The notes under the pieces are model-generated. The model was not told the origin of the DNA. It did no database searches and saw only the letters and a program-made list of their open reading frames with translations. Below, piece after piece: positions 34,605 to 42,403 of a stretch of 64,000 nt of DNA. The DNA is from Protopterus annectens (lineage: Eukaryota; Chordata; Ceratodontiformes; Protopteridae): NCBI RefSeq assembly GCF_019279795.1, contig NC_056726.1, positions 1,012,602,776 through 1,012,666,775 of the forward strand, given 5' to 3'. The stretch's first letter is position 1. Every line of letters begins with the position of its first letter. Position numbers and translations under genes: made by a program.

Positions 34605-35123
34605 AGGCTTGTGCCTCTTTACTCATCCCTCATCAGGCCCATAATTGAGTACAATGCCCCTTTTGGGATGTACCTTACCAGACACCTGCAGCAACTGGAA
34701 AGACCCCAAAAGTGCCTCACCAAGAGGATCAAAGGGCTCAAACAGATGCCATATGCTGCCCGGTTAAAGAAACTCCAGCTCTACTCAGTGGCATACCACC
34801 TGTTCAGAGGCGATCTGTGCCTGACGTATAAAGCCATGGCCAACCCGGAATTAATGGACATGCTGCACCTCAGAAAATCCAAATCCCATCGAGCTATGCA
34901 CTCGAGAGACTTGAACCTCAGCACTGAAATAAATAGGACATGCTGGAGGGACAGATTCATAACCCAGAGGCTCCCTTCACTCTGGAATAAAATCCCAGTC
35001 CAGGTTAGGCAGAGTCCCTCATTGACTCTCTTCAAGAGGAATCTTGATGAGTGGATGGGAGATCGTTGGTTTACCCCGGGTATCACTTCTGTGTCACTGT
35101 TAGACAGAGGCACAGTATACTAA
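34605..35123 (+). pseudogene. CR1 ORF2 C-terminal portion, uninterrupted
   Basis: Encodes about 172 residues without a stop: VPLYSSLIRPIIEYNAPFGM, QQLERPQKCLTKRIKGLK, GDLCLTYKAMANPELMDML, NRTCWRDRFITQRLPSLWNK and FKRNLDEWMGDRWFTPGIT, ending at TAA 35121-35123. It is the least damaged stretch of this family in the window and a good proxy for the active element's C-terminus. It has no start or catalytic domain of its own, so it is not a gene. Confidence 0.9.
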
Positions 35124-35245
35124 CTTCGAAAAAGGGCATAGCAAAATAAATTTAAAATGGGTGGTGAAAGCCAAACACATTCTGGCTAGGCTTATAAATG
35201 CCCTAGGGCAGATAGCCTAGTATGAACCTATGAACCTATGAACCT
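34605..35245 (+). mobile_element. CR1-clade LINE, severely 5'-truncated, open reading frame
   Basis: Only the last ~640 bases are present, from within the RT C-terminal domain through the terminal CCTATGAACCTATGAACC. The junction with upstream DNA is abrupt near 34605, typical of 5' truncation during target-primed reverse transcription. Confidence 0.93.
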
Positions 35246-35251
35246 ATTTAT

Positions 35252-35659
35252 TCAGTAAAGCCTACAGGCAAAGGAAGACAATAGATAAAGAAGGCAAGAA
35301 AAGGAAGGGGGTCTGATCATCAAAATCAGTGAAGCATCACGAATGTTTATATCTGTACTCTGAGTTAACAGTCCCCCAAAGTACTGGAACAGGTAGAATA
35401 ATACATGGCCATTGTGGTTAACATGGAGACTTGCACAGAAAGACATGACTGGACTATCATCATCTTCTGCCGACACACTCCACAGATAAGCAGGGACAGT
35501 TAAACGGTGTCTGTGAGGTAACTTCTTATGTAATGGATTGTTAAAATCAGAAACAGCAGTACTAATTATTGCATTATAAGGAAGCGAGGCGTTACACATA
35601 ATGCTGGGACCAGGAAATGTCAATTCATTCCACACTGGAATTTTCTGCCGAACCTTGTC
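35252..35659 (-). other. Unassigned 135-codon open frame
   Basis: The minus strand stays open for about 135 codons (from a TGA at 35660-35662 to the stop at 35252). The text includes KIPVWNELTFPGPS, HRHRLTVPAYLWSV, DDDSPVMSFCASL and FYLFQYFGGLL. I do not recognise a family, there is no ATG near the start, and no splice evidence can be judged. It abuts the CR1 terminus at 35245. It could be an exon remnant, part of an unknown repeat, or chance. Confidence 0.2.
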
Positions 35660-36435
35660 TCATGAGCATAAAACAGACAATAGAGTAAGAACATATGTTA
35701 TTTGAACAACAAGAAAATGAAAGTTTTTGTTAAAAGGGAAACTAGTATGTTAACAGCTGTACATGTGCAACAACTCATCTAGAGGCAGTCTGATTGTTGC
35801 TGACAATTTTATTTTATTTTATTTATTTATTAGTTAGGTTAGTGGTCCTCATCAACAGACCCCTTTCTGACATGGACCAGACCACAGCCAGACAACTAAC
35901 TAAACGGCACATACCTGAAGTTTCTTGGTACTTGCACTATTGGGGAAGGAGCAGTGGCCTACTTCCTTCAAATGAAAACTCGGACATGATCACTAAATCA
36001 CAACTGTGATGCCATCAGGGTACAGATAATCATCAGTGACTGTGCACAACAATAATTAGTGTTGAAGCAAGCACACTGAACTTCACCCATGGAAGCGCTA
36101 GCAAATATGCAGAGTTCAGAGGAAAGTCAGAGCAGCAAAGAGATGGCAAAGCAAGGAGAAAAAATCAGTGCTTCCATAACAAAGGCAAAGGAAATGCAAA
36201 TATTATTATGCAGTTCTCCTTCAAGAACAAAAAGCATTATGGTTCTCTGAAGGACTTAGTAAGAAAAAAGAGGAAGAAGCACGATTCAGAATGTATAACA
36301 TAACAAAGGTGAAACAGAGTTGGTTGCAAACCATACCAGATGTCTAAGGCACTTTGCTGTATATCTGAGAGCTGAAAAAGGCAAAAGGAAAGTCACTAAA
36401 GCTAAATAAAGGAGAAAGAGACTAGTAGAAGGCCA
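35660..36435. other. Unassigned sequence
   Basis: A short (TTTTA)n/(TTTA)n run lies near 35805-35832. No gene or repeat family recognised. Confidence 0.5.
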
Positions 36436-36600
36436 TGAGGTGTTAACAAGCTACTTCCTGTGGTATAGGGTTTGATTCCCTTAGCCTTCACTTACCGACT
36501 GTGCAACCTTCGGCATGTCACTTAACCAGACAGTGCTTTGGAGTAATTGGGAATTTGGGCTAGGTCTTTGGAGTGAATGTTTTTTAGTAATACCAGTATG
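36436..36600 (+). mobile_element. MIR-like (CORE) SINE
   Basis: The tRNA-like head ends in the B box GGGTTTGATTCCC (36468-36480). It is followed by CACTTACCGACTGTGCAACC and TTCGGCATGTCACTTAACC, which follow the CORE-SINE pattern ACTT-CTGTGTGACCTTGGGCAAGTCACTTAACC with scattered changes. The 3' portion is too diverged to assign. Confidence 0.7.
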
Positions 36601-37199
36601 CATGGGGTTGAGGAGATCTAGTGGGATAGGATCTTTCATAATTTGCAAGACAAAATTGAGACAACAACACTGCAGATGGTATGAGACAGAGAAAAAAAAG
36701 AGGGTTTTTAGTCTCTCTCTCTCTCTCCAGATAGCCAAGTGAACCTAGTCTTTTGATTTTTTTAAGTTAGAAAATGTAGTTTTTCTAAATGGGCAAGCAG
36801 TTTAGAGTGGTATATTCTAAACAGTACTCTGTTTGACTAATGTTGGAAGAATAGAGGGGGTTTATTGCATCTGTAGGCCAGAAGGATATACCCTTGCTAA
36901 TTATCTTTACAAGGCAAATGATTTCTTAATAATAACTGATATATGATGAGCAAAGAATAGTTAATTTTGACAAACATACCTACTTCTCATCAGCTGCGTC
37001 CTTTTTATGTGGTGAGCAGTAGGACAGACTTGTTTCCTAAAACAACACTATATTTTTGGCATGAAATCTTAAGGCTGTGGCCAGTATACCAAGTATTGGC
37101 TCTGGCAAGCCCTTTTTAGACATGAATGTTTGTAGAGGTGTGAATAATAGCACCCATTTTGTATACATTTTATTTGCTTTTTCAGACACATAATACAGA
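36601..37199. other. Unassigned sequence
   Basis: A (CT)n tract lies at about 36714-36727. The right part may be the 3' UTR of the antisense L1-like fragment. Confidence 0.4.
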
Positions 37200-37740
37200 A
37201 AACAGTGAACGTATTAAATTTTAGATATAACATCCATTTCCTTAACTGAACAGTACACAACTAACAGAAGTGTCTTTTCACCAGATACACATCTCCCATC
37301 CCAAGGGACAGCTCCTATAAATCCATGTCGGATGTAGGGGCCCTGAATATAAAATTCCCAAATCTTCACCCAACTTTGCTTCATCCATTTATTGCCTTCC
37401 TTATCCTCTTGAGCCTTTAGTATTATCGTAGAGACCCTAATGTTGTTCACCCCCATCATTTCTTTATTCCAAATGTATCTTCCTTCCATCCCTTTACAAT
37501 TAAGATTCTAAGTCATCCTCCCATAAACAAGACCTGGACTGTCTCTCTTTCTCTGCAGCCTGATTTTTAACCCCCCACACACACACACCTAAAGGCATAA
37601 ATGCCCAGTAATTGGGCGCTGCTTTACCAAAGATTTTCTCCCACTCTTCAGTGCATTTGACCCATATCTGATTTACCAGCCAGCATATCCAAAACATATG
37701 TAGGAGGCCAGCATTTTCCTCTCTACACCTCTAATATATA
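37200..37740 (-). pseudogene. L1-like LINE ORF2 C-terminus, reverse
   Basis: The minus strand gives RCREENAGLLHMFWICWLVN, QIWVKCTEEWEKIFG, then AAPNYWAFMPLGVCV and, further down, IILKAQEDKEGNKWMK and KQSWVKIWEFYIQG. The cysteine/FW pattern (CWRC-like, LLHMFWICW) and the following LGV segment resemble the C-terminal end of L1/Tx1-group ORF2. Only this end is present; the upstream side is replaced at about 37745 by antisense CR1. Confidence 0.55.
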
Positions 37741-38248
37741 ATAGCACTCAGTTTGCAGCAGTTATCAGCAAACTTAGTTAACAATAGACCTTTGACATCT
37801 GATTTGACATTACAGAAGTAAATGCCAGTGAGGGGGGAACCCAGAACAAAGTTTCAAGGGTCATCACTAGTGATAGGCCTTAAAGTACTGCCAACTCTTA
37901 CTGCGTGCATTCAGTTGTAGACCCAGTTTGCAACACCACAAGTAATATAGGGTTTATGCTTAGTGTTGTAGGTTTATCAATATTGTCAGCATGAGGAATC
38001 ATTTTGAAAGGCTTAGCGAGATGCAGATAGTCAGCATGAAAAGAATGGCCTTTGTTGATGGTATCTGTTAAGAATGCACCATCTACTGTTCACAGAGCTG
38101 AACGGATTAGGGTCAAGGGTTTGTAGGTTACCGAGATCATTGTTTGCAAAACTGACCAAGATATTTTCCATAATATTACAGGTGCTACTGGTGAAGCTAA
38201 CAGGATGATACCTGCCAGAGTTTGCATAGAGTATCACTGTGATGGTAC

Positions 38249-38840
38249 AGATCTACTTCAGTAGATCGAAATGCCATAACACCAAAATTTAAAAATCTGA
38301 GACAAAAAGATTGAAAATGAACTTTAATGAATTTTAACATTGCCGAAACTGTTAAAAATCGAATCACTTGATGCACATGTCTAGAAGCAGCATGGTAGTT
38401 TAGAATGGAGATTGCTCTGCAGTTACAAAAACATTATTTAAACATAATATGTAAGTGAAAATTTTGCATGTTTAATGATTGTGAATAGAGATCGCTGTAC
38501 AGTGAGGATCAGGAAATTTACCCTTTTCCCCACTGTAGTGTGATCTGAGCATTAGTATATATAATTTACAAGGGGTATGGGGGTGCAGGGGTGGGCTTGC
38601 CCCCTGCAAAAATGTAGAAAAAGGTATATGTTTTTTTAATTGATGTGTTTGAATGTGTAGGTTGTTTATTTGAGTTTGGCTCAATCTTCATGGTGCTTTC
38701 AGACATGCACATTAGGTGATTTGATTTTTAATAGTTTCGGCATTGTTAACATTTGCTGATGTTCATTTGCAATGTTTTCATCTCGTTTTTTTTTTTTTAA
38801 ATTTCAGCATTATGGCATTTTGATCTACTAAAGTAGATCT
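38249..38840. mobile_element. ~590-bp TIR element (hAT-like), inserted in antisense CR1
   Basis: The ends are AGATCTACTTCAGTAGATCG and its inverted partner TTTTGATCTACTAAAGTAGATCT; both tips are themselves near-palindromic. The inverted repeat continues through GAAATGCCATAA and on for much of each side (AATAGTTTCGGCATTGTTAAC inverts to 38335-38357). Flanks GATGGTAC and GATGGTGC form an 8-bp target duplication with one mismatch. CR1 RT codons continue on both sides. The core (minus strand ATTATATATACTAATGCTC, CACTACAGTGGGG) is shared with the 10.4- and 33.1-kb elements. Confidence 0.8.
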
Positions 38841-39347
38841 GATGGTGCATACCCTGTGCAGACTCTGAGACTGTTAGGAGGGAGATCAGCAGCGTGCTAT
38901 ACTTTGCAGTAACTAGCAGATAATCTATTATATTTTCTGGGTCATGGAGTTATTCTTTTTGGGTTTGGATAGAACTTGTAGGATCTGATTGACGGTGATT
39001 TTGGTGGAAAGAGAGTTTAGTGATTCAAGGGAAGGAACATGGGTGTGAGTAGAAGAGGATGAAATTACAACTGAAATTACCAGCTTAGATATTAACTATG
39101 GCTATAGGATCAGAATGGCATTACTGTTCAGTTAGTGCTTGGTGCATTGTTGGGTGGTTCTTCTGATACTAAAAATATAGTTAAAAAGGCCTTAAGTTTA
39201 TACTTGTAGTAGGTGTTTACTTTTAGTTTATATTCTGCTTTTATCTTTCTAATAGAAAACCACCAAGTCCAAACCTTAGAAATTAAAGAACCGGACCAAC
39301 GAAAATGTTCCAATAACAGCCACTTTATTCCAATCTTCAAAATAACA

Positions 39348-39415
39348 GTCTTAAAGCGTGCAAGATACTCATACACTTTTCGTCGCCTCCAAATATCGCA
39401 ACTTCCTCAGAAGAC
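39348..39415 (-). ncRNA. Hammerhead-ribozyme-like fold, left arm
   Basis: Reverse-complement partner of 40556-40623 with the same core: CTGAGGA box, GTTGC/GCGAC helix II, GAAA, and GTCTT/AAGAC helix I. Both arms keep every core base, so the fold was present when the foldback formed. Confidence 0.63.
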
Positions 39416-40057
39416 AAAATGCTATTGTTAATGGTACATTTAAATAGTAAATCTGTAGGCAATTAAAGACTGGTCAATTAATTATAAGGAAATTTTAACC
39501 TTTTCCTATCACAAGTATAAATTATTTCTCTTCCAGTCTATTTAAATACAAATCCAATGCTTGCCGCTATAAACAAACGCTAAACATCTTCTTAATAATG
39601 AAAATAAAAAAATGAAAAATAAAATTAGAAATGAACGCTGAATGACATAAACAATAAAAATTTCATTAAAATCTTTAAAATTTTAAACTTTTAAACACTT
39701 CACAGTTTTAAAACATTCAACTACTAAGGGGAGACAATGGCAGGCTATCAATGTTATGTTATTATTTTGTTAGTTTGGAACCGAACCAATTGTGGTACAT
39801 TTAAAACATAAACTAACATTCAAATAACCAAACCAACAAGTAACATTATATACTTTAAAAGCCTATGCATTTCAACTAAACAATGCCAAAATGGAATTTA
39901 TACCAAATTTATTATCAAATATGAATATTAATATTAATATAAAATTAATATAAAATTAATATAAAATTAAAAAATTAATATAAAATTAATGTAACTTAGT
40001 TTAAACATGTAATAACCAAGATATAGTCAAAAAATACACTACATTTACATTATTACT

Positions 40058-40195
40058 ATAAATATTTAATTTAATTTATTTTAATTTAATTTAATTTAAT
40101 TTATTTTAATTTAATTTAATTTATTTTAATTTAATTTAATTTAATTTAATTTATTTTAATTTAATTTAATTTAATTTAATTTATTTTAATTTACT
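40058..40195. repeat. TTTAA/TTATTTTAA array in the foldback spacer
   Basis: About 135 bases built from TTTAA units with regularly spaced TTTATTTTAA variants, directly inside the right arm of the Penelope-like element. Confidence 0.92.
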
Positions 40196-40555
40196 AACTA
40201 ACAAAATAATAACATAACATTGATAGCCTGCCATTGTCTCCCCTTAGTAGTTGAATGTTTTAAAACTGTGAAGTGTTTAAAAGTTTAAAATTTTAAAGAT
40301 TTTAATGAAATTTTTATTGTTTATGTCATTCAGCGTTCATTTCTAATTTTATTTTTCATTTTTTTATTTTCATTATTAAGAAGATGTTTAGCGTTTGTTT
40401 ATAGCGGCAAGCATTGGATTTGTATTTAAATAGACTGGAAGAGAAGTAATTTATACTTGTGATAGGAAAAGGTTAAAATTTCCTTATAATTAATTGACCA
40501 ATCTTTAATTGCCTACAGATTTACTATTTAAATGTACCATTAACAATAGCATTTT

Positions 40556-40623
40556 GTCTTCTGAGGAAGTTGCGATATTTGGAGGCGACGAAAAGTGTAT
40601 GAGTATCTTGCACGCTTTAAGAC
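40556..40623 (+). ncRNA. Hammerhead-ribozyme-like fold, right arm
   Basis: Helix I pairs GTCTT (40556-40560) with AAGAC (40619-40623). CTGAGGA (40561-40567) fits the CUGANGA box. Helix II pairs GTTGC (40569-40573) with GCGAC (40585-40589). GAAA is at 40590-40593. Helix III pairs 40593-40598 with 40612-40617 (one G-U pair). The predicted cleavage follows U at 40618. One extra A (40568) lies between the box and helix II, a departure from the strict consensus. Confidence 0.65.
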
Positions 40624-41245
40624 TGTTATTTTGAAGATTGGAATAAAGTGGCTGTTATTGGAACATTTTCATTGGTCCGGTTCTTTATCTTTCTAATGGC
40701 ATGCTTGGGTTTGTTTGCTATGTCTGCCTAAATGCCTCCTTATGGTGGGGGGATCTTACATGAAACAAGTATTTTTCCTCTTATTATAGAGTTTATTTGT
40801 TCATGAGTTCCACCACAGGGGTTTATTTTTTATGCCTTTGAGTTTTCCATTATACTTAAACTGAACTGAGATGCAATTCTGTACACATTGGTTTATATTG
40901 TTGCAAAAGTTAGAGGCATTTGCAGCAGCCTTAGTCATTGGGTTAATGGGGGGGGGTGTTTTAAATTTCTTCAAGACCTGAAATGGGGATATTAGATTGG
41001 CCTTGGAGTAATCACTAAACAGGGCAGAGTTATTGGTTGGGATGCTACTAGTTTTGTGGGAGAAGATGACAACTTGCAATCAGATATGAACAAGGACAGA
41101 ATGATATTCAAAGGCGTTGACAGAGAAGCATCATTTGTAAGAATGATATTAAGTATGTTCTTACCTCTGCTGGTAATTTGGACTATTTATTCCAGGCAGC
41201 TAGTACTGATAAACTCAAACAACCACTGGGCATATTTATTATTAT

Positions 41246-41392
41246 GCTATCCAGGTACCCCGGTTTCCTCCCATGTTACAAAGACATGCATCTAGAACAT
41301 TTCTCCCTGCCCTCCACTGAAAATTGGCTTTGTTCCAAGTCGGACTTTCCCAGTTAACAAATGTTAAATAAAATAAATAAATAAATAAATAG
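41246..41392 (+). mobile_element. 5'-truncated L2-tailed SINE
   Basis: CCCCGGTTTCCTCCCATG, CAAAGACATGCATCTAGAAC, CCTCCACTGAAAATTGGC and TTAACAAATGTTAAATAAA, ending in (AAAT)n. It is the same family as 5563-5806 but lacks the tRNA head. Confidence 0.82.
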
Positions 41393-41484
41393 TTGAAAAA
41401 GGATTTATACCTACTAGTTAGGTAGTTAAAATCACCCAGGATTATCATATTGAGAATAATAAGTACAGAATTCAGCTTACCGTA

Positions 41485-41570
41485 GGTTAATAGGTATATA
41501 CTAGCTAATGACGACTGGGGCCTTTATAAGTCTAGGCATGCAATCTAACCCAACTGTGGGTTATTAAATA
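41485..41570 (-). mobile_element. CR1 3' terminus fragment, reverse
   Basis: AGGTTAATAGGTATATACTA followed by GCTAATGACGACTGGGGCC and TTTATAAGTCTAGGCATGCA is the reverse of the CR1 end. It sits immediately upstream of a forward CR1 that is 5'-truncated, giving a head-on junction. Confidence 0.75.
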
Positions 41571-42318
41571 TATACTATAGTGCCCTTTTCAGGCGATGTT
41601 CCAAAGACCAAATTACCACCGTAACAGCTACAAACAAATGCAATCTGAGGGTCATGCTGTTCAATGCCAGAAGTCTAAATCTCAAAATGCACTCACTCGA
41701 AGCACTCCTTAAAATGGGAGAACATCAACATTTGTGTTGTAACAGAGACCTGGTTCAAGGCAGCAGAAAGCACCCCTGCACTACCAGGCTATGACTCATT
41801 CCACACCTTTCGGCCCCAGAACTTGGACAAAAGCTACAAAGGCGGTGATGTTTCCATATTCATAAAGGATGCACACACCTCCAGACTGGTCGCCCAACAT
41901 AATGCATCAGAGATACTTCAGGTGCAGCTAACATAGTGATTCAGGTTGTAGCCTGCTATAGGTCCCCAACCATGTCCCAAGACTCACACTCCATGTTCCT
42001 AAGCACCCTAGAGAATATTAGGGTTCAACCTAACACTCTCTTACTAGGTGACTTCAACTACCCCTCCATTAACTGGGAAAACTACTCATGTACCGATACA
42101 CTTGCCCAATGATTCCTGGATTTCATTAATTCCAATGCCCTGGACCAGCTCATTCTTACCCCCACTAGAGGTAGCAACATCCTTGACCTGTTTATTACCA
42201 AAACACAGTCACCGTATCAATGCCAAAGTCCTCCTCACCAAACACGAAAATCAGCAAACAAAAGAAAGGCAGGACACTGCTATGTAATCTTCGTTTAATG
42301 GAACACAGTAAAATCCAG

Positions 42319-42356
42319 AGGTAAGCGCTTTCGGGTTGAAACCCTTCTTCAGACCT
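42319..42356 (-). ncRNA. Minimal hammerhead-like fold, left arm
   Basis: The minus-strand counterpart of 42366-42403. Here helix II is GGGT/ACCC with all pairs intact, so this arm is the better preserved of the two. Helix I, the CTGAAGA box, GAAA and the palindromic AGCGCT are identical. Confidence 0.57.
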
Positions 42357-42365
42357 GAGACCCTC

Positions 42366-42403
42366 AGGTCTGAAGAAAGGTTTCAACCCGAAAGCGCTTA
42401 CCT
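42366..42403 (+). ncRNA. Minimal hammerhead-like fold, right arm
   Basis: AGGT (42366-42369) pairs with ACCT (42400-42403) as helix I. CTGAAGA is at 42370-42376, helix II GGTT/AACC at 42379-42382 with 42385-42388, and GAAA at 42390-42393. Helix III is the self-complementary AGCGCT (42393-42398). Predicted cleavage follows T 42399. Such a palindromic helix III would favour a two-molecule fold. This arm has an A-C mismatch closing helix II. Confidence 0.55.

Larger units (their letters stand above)
39254..40683. mobile_element. Penelope-like foldback with ~490-bp arms and hammerhead-like folds
   Basis: Arms 39284-39773 and 40198-40687 are nearly perfect reverse complements. TTTATCTTTCTAAT lies on both sides (39240-39253 and 40684-40697), a 14-bp target duplication. 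A 30-base extension (39254-39283) exists only on the left, like the short tail described at one end of Penelope-like elements. Each arm contains a hammerhead-like fold. The 425-base spacer is A/T rich, ending in a TTTAA-based array, and has no ORF, so the copy is non-autonomous. Family call rests on ribozyme-like fold, inverted ends, tail and long variable target duplication. Confidence 0.75.
37745..41230 (-). pseudogene. CR1-like ORF2, reverse, old, interrupted by two elements
   Basis: On the minus strand, 41.2-40.8 kb encodes the EN-RT linker (INKPLWWNS-like), and 38.9-37.8 kb encodes RT pieces: a CTGYAP/TITVILYANSGRYHPVS segment, ENILVSFANNDLGNLQTLDP and motif-B-side text. The copy is split by a TIR element (38249-38840) and by a Penelope-like foldback (39254-40683). 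Many frame changes. Continuity across the two insertions is inferred from orientation and order of domains. Confidence 0.65.

Noticed and set aside
38249-38840. Third Penelope-like foldback
   Set aside because: It has inverted ends but an 8-bp-type flank, no one-sided tail and no hammerhead boxes; a TIR transposon fits better.
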